From assembly GCA_024742415.1 (NCBI GenBank), contig JANSYN010000001.1:186001-250000 (forward strand): a stretch of DNA of 64,000 nucleotides, read 5' to 3'. The translations under genes and the position numbers were made by a program. The DNA is from Gammaproteobacteria bacterium (GTDB lineage Bacteria; Pseudomonadota; Gammaproteobacteria; Pseudomonadales; Halieaceae). This document shows positions 1 through 7,529 of this stretch, piece by piece (the first letter of the stretch is position 1; each line of letters begins with the position of its first letter). The notes beneath the pieces were generated by a model. It was not told the DNA's origin. It did not search any database and was given only the letters and a program-made list of their open reading frames with translations.

Positions 1-615
1 GATCGGTAGCTCCAGCTCGACGGAGTAGCCATTGTTGGCGTCCTGCCAGTGGCCGCGGATGCGTTCAGGGTCAATGCTGCGATCACGGCGGCCCAGTGGC
101 AATGCGCGTAAACTGCCGGGGGCAGCGGTGGAAATTGCATAGTCTTGCCCGCGCCCGTCCAGCCACAGCCGCAGTACCAGGCGGTCGCCATTGGGCAGCG
201 TCGAAAAGCCGGGGTTGTGATAGATCACGCGATCATCCTGCACATTAAATAGCAGGTACAGCGTGTCTGCCTGGCTTTGCGCACGTACTGCCACGCGCTC
301 GCTGCCGCTGCCGTAGTTGTGTTCGGGGATTTCTTCCCAACCGTCACCATAACCGTCGATGATCACCGGGCCCATCGTAGGCACCGCGTACAGGGATAGC
401 GTGGCGTCAGTGCTTGCACCGCGACGTTGTGGATACGGGTAGAGTAGCGCGGGATTCCTGGCAAGCACGGCGGCGATGGTCGTTGCGGTTGCCTGCAGGG
501 ACTGCGCTTGCCCCTGGCGCAGCGTGCTCTCGGTTTCTCGGATAAACTGACAGCCGGCCCAGGGCAGGGTAAGAAGCAGTAAACTGACCAGCAGGAGCTG
601 GGTGCGCAGGCGCAT
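1..615 (-). CDS. Sensor histidine kinase of dedicated sortase system (partial, N-terminal 205 residues)
   Basis: This is the 5' part of a gene that runs off the left edge. The start is ATG at 615 with an AGGAG ribosome site at the end of the preceding regulator gene, which stops only 3 bp away. The visible protein begins with a membrane/export segment (roughly residues 5-22) followed by a periplasmic region containing 'VIIDGYGDGWEEIP', which resembles a carbohydrate-binding-like sensor domain. The kinase core lies outside the window. Order and content (kinase, OmpR-type regulator, divergent sortase target and class GN sortase) match the proteobacterial dedicated sortase system, in which this kinase family is characteristic. 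Function is therefore inferred mainly from context: sensing at the envelope and phosphorylating the adjacent regulator. Confidence 0.75.
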   Translation of the reverse strand, partial: MRLRTQLLLVSLLLLTLPWAGCQFIRETESTLRQGQAQSLQATATTIAAVLARNPALLYPYPQRRGASTDATLSLYAVPTMGPVIIDGYGDGWEEIPEHNYGSGSERVAVRAQSQADTLYLLFNVQDDRVIYHNPGFSTLPNGDRLVLRLWLDGRGQDYAISTAAPGSLRALPLGRRDRSIDPERIRGHWQDANNGYSVELELPI

Positions 616-618
616 GGC

Positions 619-1311
619 TTAGTCTCCTGACCAGCGATAGCCCAATCCATAGACGGTGTCGATGCGGTCAAACTGTGGGTCCAGCTCCTCAAACTTGCGC
701 CGGATGCGTTTGATATGTGAGGTAATCGTGCTGTCATCCTGCACGACGCCTGCGGCACTCATTAACTGGTCACGACTTTTCACGTGGCCAGGGCGCTCAG
801 CAAGACTGTGCACAATGCGAAACTCGATTACCGTGAGTCCGAGGCTTTCGCCCCGCCAGCTCGCGGTGAGGCGTTCGCGGTTGATGCACAGTGCCTCGCG
901 CTCCAGGATATGCTCTTGACGCTCGGGCGCGCGCATTGCCCTGGCGCGACGCAGCAGCGCAGAAAGGCGCGCGAACATTTCGTTCAGGCTGATGTCCTTG
1001 GTGAAGTAGTCATCTGCACCCAGTCGCAGGCCGCTGACAATATCGAGTTCGGATTCCCTGGCGGTCAGGAAAACAATGGGCAAGTCCTGCCAGCGGCTGC
1101 GCATGTCACGGCACAGTTCGAACCCGGCTTCGGGTTCATCGCCAAGGCCTATATCAATGATGGCAAGATCGGGGAGGTCTTGTTCGAAGGCAGCCTGGGC
1201 ACTGGAGCGGTCGGCGTAGAGTGAGACCTGAAATCCCTGGCGATGCAGGGCATCGCGATAGTTTTCTGCAAGGGCACGCTCGTCCTCTACGATTGCGATA
1301 TGGGGTGGCAT
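619..1311 (-). CDS. OmpR/PhoB-family response regulator of dedicated sortase system
   Basis: A 230-residue two-domain regulator. The receiver domain (about 1-120) has the acidic pair near E9-D10, phosphoacceptor Asp53 in 'IIDIGLGD' and Lys105 in 'DYFTKD'. The C-terminal winged helix (about 130-230) contains 'DSTITSHIKRIRRKFEE' and ends in 'GLGYRW', typical of OmpR/PhoB DNA-binding domains. It is co-transcribed with the sensor kinase downstream (3-bp gap) and divergent from the sortase target gene, so it probably controls that gene. Three phased direct repeats in the divergent region are a plausible binding site. Family membership is clear; assignment to the sortase-dedicated subgroup rests on context. 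Confidence 0.88.
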   Translation of the reverse strand: MPPHIAIVEDERALAENYRDALHRQGFQVSLYADRSSAQAAFEQDLPDLAIIDIGLGDEPEAGFELCRDMRSRWQDLPIVFLTARESELDIVSGLRLGADDYFTKDISLNEMFARLSALLRRARAMRAPERQEHILEREALCINRERLTASWRGESLGLTVIEFRIVHSLAERPGHVKSRDQLMSAAGVVQDDSTITSHIKRIRRKFEELDPQFDRIDTVYGLGYRWSGD

Positions 1312-1379
1312 GACATTCCTTGGGCAGCAGGCCGTGGGAACGCCATGGTTTCAAAAAGCGGGCCGTGCGACAAGCGCTT

Positions 1380-1419
1380 GCCATAATTGGCCATAATTCA
1401 TCGCCTGATTGCCATAAAC
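1380..1419. promoter_or_regulatory. Phased direct repeats GCCATAATT, candidate response-regulator box
   Basis: In the divergent region between the response regulator and the sortase target there are three related 9-mers: GCCATAATT at 1380 and at 1390, and GCCATAAAC at 1411. Their start-to-start distances are 10 and 21 bp, about one and two helical turns. OmpR/PhoB-type regulators commonly bind direct repeats with this phasing. Binding by the adjacent regulator is an inference. Confidence 0.5.
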
Positions 1420-1481
1420 CTGGCCCTTTGCTGCCATTTCACCAGTGTTCAATGGCGCTATCCCTTCACAGGAGAGGCGCC

Positions 1482-3902
1482 ATGCTGCACACACTCGATC
1501 AACACGAATTCGAACACCACAAATTCGAACACCACAAGTTCGAACACCACAAGTTCGAACACCACAAGTTCGAACACCACAATACCGACGGCCACAGTCC
1601 CGACCTTCTCTTTTACGACCGCCTCACTCTCGACCGCCCCACTCTTGACCGCCCCACTCACGACCGCCGCAACGTTGCACACCACAGACCCGAGCAGCAT
1701 GAGGCCGGGCACCACAATGCCCAGCCTGTGGCGTGTAACGCCCTGCTGACAAGGGCCAATCGCCTGGTTTTTCGACTGCTCACAGCAGCGCTGGGCGTAC
1801 TGCTACTGATGCTGGTGTTGTCGGGTTCGGTGGCACGGGCAGCTGCGCAGACGGCGCAAGGTCTGGATCAGGTAACGACAGGTCAACTCCTGTTCACGGG
1901 TACAGCGGGGCAGTCCTTCCAGCCCGCCATCATGCAGCGCAGCAATGTGCACTTCTCGATTGCAGGAATGATTGCCACTGTCTCGCTGGAACAGGTTTTT
2001 CGCAATCACACCAGGGAGTTCGTTGAAGGTGTCTATGCCTTTCCGCTGCCGCCGGAGGCCGCGGTGCGCGCGCTGGAAATGCGCGTAGGTGAGCGACGTA
2101 TCACTGGCAAAGTTCGCGAGAAAGAAGCTGCAAAAAGTATCTACCGTGAAGCCAAACGTGCCGGCAGAAAAGCCAGCCTTGTCGAACAGCAAAGGCCCAA
2201 TCTGTTTACAAACCGCATTGCCAATATTGCGCCCGGTGAAGAGGTATCGATTCGATTGGAGTACGTGCAGCCTGTGCACTACCACAGTGGCAAGTTTTCG
2301 TTGCGCTTTCCCATGACGATCACGCCGCGTTTTATGCCAGGCGTGCCGTTGCGCGCGTCCGTTGCACAGGAGGCGTTGTCCACAGTAGCGGCGGACCCAT
2401 ATCTGGGCTGGGCGATGCCCACCGATGAGGTGCCGGATGCGCACCGTATTTCACCGCTGTTGCTGCCGCCGGGGCTGGACAACGGCCCGGCGCACAACCG
2501 GATTTCCCTGTCTGCAACGCTGGACATGGGCATGCCACTGTCCATGGTCAGCTCGCCCTACCATGAGATCGTGTTGTCACGGCGCGCAGGTGTCTATGAC
2601 CTGTCCTTACTGGACGGCAGCAGCGCGATGGATCGGGATTTTGTGCTTGAGTGGCAGCCCGTGGCGGGGAGCGTGCCGGAGGCTGCTTTTTTTACCCAGA
2701 AAGTGGACGACCAGTACTACGGCATGTTGATGGTTGTGCCGCCCGCGCAGCCCGCCGCGATCGCAAAGATACCCCGGCAAGTGATTTTTGTGATCGACAC
2801 CTCCGGCTCTATGGGCGGAACTTCGATCGAGCAGGCGCGAGCCAGCTTGAGTACTGCTTTGCGCCAGCTCACTCCCCGCGACACCTTCAATATTATTGCT
2901 TTTGACTCCAGTCATCGTGCCCTGCATCGCCAGCCCGTTCCCGCTACGGGACATTTTGTGCAGCAGGCGCTGGAGTTTGTGCGCATGCTGCACGCATCCG
3001 GTGGGACCCAGATGATGCCAGCCTTGCTGGCGGCGCTGCCGGTGGTGCAAGACCAGGGTAATGGCGAGGTTCCGCCGGCCCTGCGGCAGGTCGTGTTTAT
3101 CACCGACGGGGCCGTTGGCAATGAAGATGAACTGTTTCAGGCGATAAGCCAGCGCCTGGGCGACAGTCGATTATTCACCGTGGGTATTGGCTCTGCGCCC
3201 AATAGCTGGTTCATGCGCAAGGCCGCAGAATCTGGCAGGGGTACGCACACCTCTATTGGCAACCTGCAGGATGTGGGCCCTGCTATGGCATCATTGTTCG
3301 AGCAGTTGGCGCGCCCGGCCGCGGTAGACTTTGCCATAGAGTGGCCCGCAGCGGTGGAGGCCTGGCCCCGGCGCATACCGGATTTGTACTTCGGTGAGCC
3401 GCTGACTATTTCGGTCAGCTTTGGCGATACCGCACCTGTGGGCGACATCACAGTACGCGGCAGGGTAGGCGGAACACCCTGGCAGCGGCGTATTGGTGTG
3501 AACGTTGCTGCCGGCAGTGATCAACACCCGGGCGTTGCCAGCGTGTGGGCGCGCCGCAAAATCGCCGATCTGCTCGATGCGGGTTTACGTGGTCTTGATG
3601 CTGCCGCGGTACGCGACGCGGTGCTGCCGGTAGCGCTCGCGCATCAGTTACTCAGTCCGTTTACCAGTTTTGTTGCGGTAGAGGAGGTGGTCAGCCGGCC
3701 ACCGGAGGTTCCGTTTGCAGCGCATCCCGTGCCCAACACACAGCCCCTCGGTCAAGCCGCGCAGCCGTATGCGTATCCGGCAACCGCGACGACAGGTCCC
3801 GCTAAAATGTGGTTTGCCGTATTGCTGTTGTTTTTGGCGCTTGTTCTTCATGTGCTGCGCCAGGGAGAGCCCGACCATGCGGCGCCGCCCGAGCAGGACT
3901 AA
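1482..3902 (+). CDS. Marine proteobacterial sortase target protein (VIT + vWA domains)
   Basis: An 806-residue surface protein. ATG 1482 is chosen over an upstream in-frame ATG at 1320 because AGGAG lies 8 bases ahead. Residues 1-90 are an odd His-rich extension containing KFEHH repeats and 'LDRPT' repeats. A hydrophobic export segment follows at about 94-115 ('LLTAALGVLLLMLVLSG'). A VIT domain (roughly 150-270) and a von Willebrand A domain with MIDAS motif 'DTSGSMGG' (from residue 439) follow. The C-terminus has one hydrophobic helix ('MWFAVLLLFLALVLHVL') and a short charged tail, the layout of a sortase sorting signal; the motif itself is degenerate ('YPATATTGPA', not an intact LPXTG). The sortase gene overlaps its 3' end by 26 bp. 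Members of this family are usually the only sortase substrate in the genome. The N-terminal extension could be untranslated if a later GTG or TTG start is used. Confidence 0.85.
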   Translation: MLHTLDQHEFEHHKFEHHKFEHHKFEHHKFEHHNTDGHSPDLLFYDRLTLDRPTLDRPTHDRRNVAHHRPEQHEAGHHNAQPVACNALLTRANRLVFRLLTAALGVLLLMLVLSGSVARAAAQTAQGLDQVTTGQLLFTGTAGQSFQPAIMQRSNVHFSIAGMIATVSLEQVFRNHTREFVEGVYAFPLPPEAAVRALEMRVGERRITGKVREKEAAKSIYREAKRAGRKASLVEQQRPNLFTNRIANIAPGEEVSIRLEYVQPVHYHSGKFSLRFPMTITPRFMPGVPLRASVAQEALSTVAADPYLGWAMPTDEVPDAHRISPLLLPPGLDNGPAHNRISLSATLDMGMPLSMVSSPYHEIVLSRRAGVYDLSLLDGSSAMDRDFVLEWQPVAGSVPEAAFFTQKVDDQYYGMLMVVPPAQPAAIAKIPRQVIFVIDTSGSMGGTSIEQARASLSTALRQLTPRDTFNIIAFDSSHRALHRQPVPATGHFVQQALEFVRMLHASGGTQMMPALLAALPVVQDQGNGEVPPALRQVVFITDGAVGNEDELFQAISQRLGDSRLFTVGIGSAPNSWFMRKAAESGRGTHTSIGNLQDVGPAMASLFEQLARPAAVDFAIEWPAAVEAWPRRIPDLYFGEPLTISVSFGDTAPVGDITVRGRVGGTPWQRRIGVNVAAGSDQHPGVASVWARRKIADLLDAGLRGLDAAAVRDAVLPVALAHQLLSPFTSFVAVEEVVSRPPEVPFAAHPVPNTQPLGQAAQPYAYPATATTGPAKMWFAVLLLFLALVLHVLRQGEPDHAAPPEQD
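1507..1581 (+). repeat. Five tandem 15-bp repeats encoding KFEHH
   Basis: Five uninterrupted copies of (A)(A/G)TTCGAACACCACA at 1507, 1522, 1537, 1552 and 1567. Each contains TTCGAA, and they keep the frame of the sortase target gene, giving a His-rich pentapeptide array. Copies 1-2 carry AATTC and copies 3-5 carry AGTTC, which suggests recent slippage expansion. Confidence 0.95.
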
Positions 3903-4464
3903 CAGCCTGAACGTTGTGATCGCGCTGCTGGTGCTGGTGGGCCTGCAACAGTTTGGCGCGGCGGCGTTGATCAAGGGAAAGGCGTTGCTGGCCCCGCTGC
4001 TTATCGAGCGGGCATGGAGCGCTACGCTGCAGGCGCCCGGAGGTGTGGTGCGGCCGTGGCCATGGGCGGACACCTGGCCAGTGGCATGGCTGGAGATGCC
4101 GCGCAGGCGTGTGAGTTTGCCAGTGCTATCCGGCGACAGCGGAAACGTGCTGGCGTTTGCGCCAGGGCACGCACGCGCCTCGGCGCCGTTGGGCTCCACG
4201 GGATTGGCGGTGGTCGGCGGGCATCGCGATACGCATTTTGCGTTTCTTGCAGAAGTGGGCCTGGGCGAGCGTTTGCGTATTCAGCTGGCAGACGGTCAGT
4301 GGCGGGATTACCGCATTGCGGCAACGCGTATTGTGGATACCCGGGTCGAGGCGGTGCAGCCGCAGTACTTGGCCGAGGTCATCCTGCTGGTCACGTGCTA
4401 TCCGTTCAACGCGCTGACACCCAACGGCCCCCTGCGCTATGTGGTGCGGGCCGTTCCGGCATAG
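3877..4464 (+). CDS. Class GN sortase
   Basis: A 195-residue membrane-anchored transpeptidase. ATG 3877 is preferred to an in-frame start at 3715, which would overlap most of the upstream gene's tail. There is an N-terminal anchor helix (about 11-31) and then the sortase barrel. The catalytic triad candidates are visible: His116 in 'VVGGHRDTHF', Cys174 in 'LLVTCYPF' (the TLXTC-like motif) and Arg187 in 'GPLRYVVRA'. Length fits Gram-negative class GN sortases. The gene overlaps the 3' end of its presumed sole substrate by 26 bp, implying translational coupling. It would cleave the sorting signal of that protein at the inner-membrane/periplasm face; the acceptor in Gram-negatives is not established. 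Confidence 0.9.
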   Translation: MRRRPSRTNSLNVVIALLVLVGLQQFGAAALIKGKALLAPLLIERAWSATLQAPGGVVRPWPWADTWPVAWLEMPRRRVSLPVLSGDSGNVLAFAPGHARASAPLGSTGLAVVGGHRDTHFAFLAEVGLGERLRIQLADGQWRDYRIAATRIVDTRVEAVQPQYLAEVILLVTCYPFNALTPNGPLRYVVRAVPA

Positions 4465-4544
4465 CGCTGTGCGCAAGTACAGTGAATCTGTATTGGCCTG
4501 CTATACTCGCTGGAATCTCAACTGGAAACCACGCGGCAGATGCT

Positions 4545-5924
4545 ATGCGATTAAATCCTCTCGATGCAGTCTGGCTGGCGCTGGAGTCACGGGATACACC
4601 GATGCATGTCGGTACGCTCGCGATCTTCAGGCAGTCCAGGGGGGTGCCTGTAAAACAGCTTGCGCAAACCCTGCGCGAAGCCAGCGACATTGCCGAACCC
4701 TGGAATCTGCGCCTGGTTGATAGCGAGATAAAGTCGCTCGCCCCGCGCCTGGTGCAGGATCCCGGTTTTGATCTGGACTACCATTTTCGCCACTCAGCCT
4801 TGCCGCAACCCGGCGGCGAGCGGGAATTGGGTGTGGTGGTATCGCGCCTGCACAGCCAGCCGCTGGATCGTTACCGCCCCCTGTGGGAGTTCCACCTGAT
4901 TGAGGGGCTTGAGCGCGGTCGCTTCGCGATCTATTTCAAGGCACACCACGCGTTGATCGATAACGTCAATGCGGTGCCGATGTTCCTGGCCAGCCTGGCG
5001 TCAACCGCCGCGCGCCGTTCCGTTGCGCCGATCTGGACCATTCCGCTGGACCGCTCGCGCGACTTGTCCGCCGGCCTGGGTATGGGGGATTTTCTACAGG
5101 CGTTGTCTGACCCGCGCGATGTCATGGCTTCATTGCGACATGTCGGCAGTGGTTTGCGTCGCTCACTGCGTCAAAGAGACGGTGAGGGAAGTGTGCTGGT
5201 GCCGCGCGGCACGCCACGCTCTACCCTGAACAGGCGCATTAACTCGCAGCGTCGTTTTGCCACCCAGCAGTTTAGTGAGGAGCGTATTGTTGCCCTGGCG
5301 CAACAGGCCGACAGCACCGTCAACTCGGTTCTGGCCTACCTGTGCGGCACCTCGTTGCGCCGCTTCTTCAAGGAGTACAACGCGCTGCCGGACGAATCGC
5401 TGGTGGCTGCGCTGCCCGTGTCTTTGCAAGAGCGCAGCGAACTGTTACCTGGCAATGCCATTGCCGGCCTGCGCGTGGCCCTGGGCACGCATATCGGTGA
5501 CCCTTTGCGTCGCCTCGAGGCTGTCAAGGCGTCGATCGCGGCCGTGCGCGCTGATCGCGCTTCGTTGCCTCAGTCTTCGGTAACGCCCTATGTTTTGTTG
5601 CGCTCGGCACCGGTGTATGCAAGCCAGCTGCCTGTGGTGGGCAGTTTTGTACCTCCGCTGTTTAATTTGTCAGTTTCCAATACCCTTGGCAGTGACAAAG
5701 CTCGCTATCTGCAGGGCGCGCGTCTGGAGGCGATTTACCCGTTGAATCCGCTGTTGCAGTACAGCGCCTTGAGTATCGACTGCGTCAACTATGCGGGCAC
5801 TTTGAATATTGGCTTTACCGGCGCCCGCGACACGCTGCCCCATCTGCAGCGGCTGGCGGTGTACACGGGCAAGGCCGTTGAGGAACTGGAAGCGCTGCTG
5901 GCTGCTACCGGAGCTGCGGCATGA
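4545..5924 (+). CDS. Wax ester synthase / diacylglycerol acyltransferase (WS/DGAT) family protein
   Basis: A 459-residue acyltransferase that begins with the family-typical 'MRLNPLDAVWLALESRDTPM'. The catalytic motif HHXXXDG appears as 'HHALIDN' (residues 134-140), so the second His and Asp are kept but the usual Gly is Asn. The family signature 'PLDRYRPLWEFHLIEG' precedes it (about 107-121). WS/DGAT enzymes esterify acyl-CoA with fatty alcohols or diacylglycerol to make neutral storage lipids at the inner membrane. The start ATG 4545 gives this canonical N-terminus, although the frame is open further upstream. It overlaps the following hydrolase gene by 4 bp (ATGA), so the two are a translationally coupled pair. 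Confidence 0.88.
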   Translation: MRLNPLDAVWLALESRDTPMHVGTLAIFRQSRGVPVKQLAQTLREASDIAEPWNLRLVDSEIKSLAPRLVQDPGFDLDYHFRHSALPQPGGERELGVVVSRLHSQPLDRYRPLWEFHLIEGLERGRFAIYFKAHHALIDNVNAVPMFLASLASTAARRSVAPIWTIPLDRSRDLSAGLGMGDFLQALSDPRDVMASLRHVGSGLRRSLRQRDGEGSVLVPRGTPRSTLNRRINSQRRFATQQFSEERIVALAQQADSTVNSVLAYLCGTSLRRFFKEYNALPDESLVAALPVSLQERSELLPGNAIAGLRVALGTHIGDPLRRLEAVKASIAAVRADRASLPQSSVTPYVLLRSAPVYASQLPVVGSFVPPLFNLSVSNTLGSDKARYLQGARLEAIYPLNPLLQYSALSIDCVNYAGTLNIGFTGARDTLPHLQRLAVYTGKAVEELEALLAATGAAA

Positions 5925-7300
5925 ATGAACTGGTCAAGAAGGCACTGGCAGGGGGGCTGCTGGCAAACCGTCAGCTGGCCCAGATTGCGGCCAACACCAC
6001 GGACTGGCTGTTCAAGCGTGACACGCTGATCAAGTCCGGCCGTACCTGGTTTGAACTGGTCTATGACAGCGACCTGATGGCGGTGCGGTACTACGAGTTG
6101 CCCGACGAGGATGAAATCGAATTGCCCGATGGCACAGTGATGCCGATCCAGCGCAAGCAGCATGCCGTGCCACTGATCATTGTGCCGCCGTTGGGCGTGA
6201 CCACAGAAACCTTTGACCTGTTGCCGCAGCGCAGTCTCGTGAAGTACATGGTCGCCGCCGGATTCAGGGTCTACCTTGTCGATTGGGGTAAGCCGCGCAA
6301 GGAACATCGGCACCTGGACCTTGCTGATTACTCCCACGACATGATGAGCCAGGCCATTGCTGAAGTTCGCCGTCACGCGGGTGTGAAACCGGTGTCGCTC
6401 ATGGGTTGGTGCATGGGAGGGCTGTTCTGCTTGCTCTACCAGGGCCAGACGCTGGACCGTAACGTGCGGAACGTGGTCACCGTTGCCAGCCCGATTGACC
6501 TCGAAAGTGGCAGTGGTGTGATTGCCGGTGTGGCCAGTATTGCGCACGCGCTTGACGGGCCGGGCCAATTAGCCAGCAAGTATTCCAGCCTGCTGCTGGA
6601 TACGCTGGACCCTGCCTTGCTGTCTACGCCGCCCTGGTTGACCACGCTGACCTTCAAGCTCACCGACCCGCTGAGCAGCGTGACCGGCTACTGGGATTTA
6701 ATGACCCACCTGTATGATCGCGAGTTTGTTGAGTCGCATTCCACCACCTCCGATTACCTGAACAATATGTTGCTGTATCCCGGTGGCGTGCTGCGTGATA
6801 TGGCAGTGAAGGTAGTGGGAGACAACCAACTGGCCAAGGGTCGTTTGGAATTTGGCGACTCAGTTGCGCGCCTGGACAAGATCCGCAGCAATTTTCTGGG
6901 TTTTGCCGGCGAAGGTGACAAACTCGTGCCGGCCAACGTGGCCCAGTGTATTGCCGATGTCATAGCCTCCGAAGACAAGGATTTTCGCGTTGCTCCCGGT
7001 GGCCATATGGGTGTGATTATCGGCAGCAAGGCGGTGAACGCCGTCTGGTCAGAAACGGCCGCATGGCTGGCGAAACGCTCCGCCACCGATGCCCATGACG
7101 GTGTCGGGGCTGCGTTAAAGCCTGCAAACACCCGCACGCGATCATCATCAGCTCCTAAGCCGAAAGCCAGGCCGAAAGCCAAGCCGAAAGCTAAGCCGAA
7201 AGCTAAGCCGAAAGCTAAGCCGAAAGCTAAGCCGAAAGCTAAGCCGAAAGTCAGGCCGAAAGTCAGGCCGAAAGCCCGGGATAAGTCCAGGCCAGCTTGA
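5921..7300 (+). CDS. PhaC-like alpha/beta hydrolase with lysine-rich repeat tail
   Basis: A 459-residue protein whose first ~370 residues are an alpha/beta-hydrolase core resembling polyhydroxyalkanoate synthases. The nucleophile motif is 'GWCMGG' (Cys164), the G-X-C-X-G form found in PhaC rather than the Ser of lipases. 'GEGDKLVP' supplies the likely Asp and 'PGGHMGV' the likely His. From about residue 400 the protein becomes a KPKA repeat array rich in Lys, Pro and Ala, like histone H1/AlgP-type tails. It starts inside the stop codon of the WS/DGAT gene. It may polymerise hydroxyacyl-CoAs or act as a thioester hydrolase in storage-lipid turnover; the coupling with WS/DGAT favours a role at storage granules. 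The tail could bind nucleic acid or the granule surface (inference). Confidence 0.78.
   Translation: MNELVKKALAGGLLANRQLAQIAANTTDWLFKRDTLIKSGRTWFELVYDSDLMAVRYYELPDEDEIELPDGTVMPIQRKQHAVPLIIVPPLGVTTETFDLLPQRSLVKYMVAAGFRVYLVDWGKPRKEHRHLDLADYSHDMMSQAIAEVRRHAGVKPVSLMGWCMGGLFCLLYQGQTLDRNVRNVVTVASPIDLESGSGVIAGVASIAHALDGPGQLASKYSSLLLDTLDPALLSTPPWLTTLTFKLTDPLSSVTGYWDLMTHLYDREFVESHSTTSDYLNNMLLYPGGVLRDMAVKVVGDNQLAKGRLEFGDSVARLDKIRSNFLGFAGEGDKLVPANVAQCIADVIASEDKDFRVAPGGHMGVIIGSKAVNAVWSETAAWLAKRSATDAHDGVGAALKPANTRTRSSSAPKPKARPKAKPKAKPKAKPKAKPKAKPKAKPKVRPKVRPKARDKSRPA
7157..7276 (+). repeat. Ten 12-bp tandem repeats encoding KPKA
   Basis: Ten contiguous copies of A(A/G)GCCGAAAGCY or close variants. The central five are identical; the outer copies carry GTC or GCC endings and encode RPKV/RPKA. 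The array stays in frame and forms the basic C-terminal tail of the PhaC-like protein. Copy number is likely unstable. Confidence 0.95.
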
Positions 7301-7529
7301 GCTTCAACCCTGCAAGACACAACCGGGCAGCCTCGCTGATCCTGCCCGATACTTGCGGGGCGATGGCTTTGTCTGTCCATTCGGTGGTGATATTGCCAGC
7401 CAGCCAGCGTTCATCTGCCGGCCCCACCTGTGTTAGCATTACCGCTTGAATTTCTCTCAGCCGTACTGATCAAAGACAAGCTGACCCACGTGGCCTTTAG
7501 TAGGGGCCACCACTGAAAAAGGAAGGCTC

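Noticed and set aside
363-758. Open frame of 131 codons on the minus strand.
   Set aside because: It is a shadow of the kinase and regulator genes, with Pro/Arg/Cys-rich low-quality translation.
1320-1481. Longer start (ATG 1320) for the sortase target protein.
   Set aside because: No ribosome site at 1320, it would run through the divergent promoter repeats, and ATG 1482 has a good AGGAG.
1507-1581. CRISPR-like array from the 15-bp repeats.
   Set aside because: Units are contiguous, in frame and without spacers; they are coding repeats.
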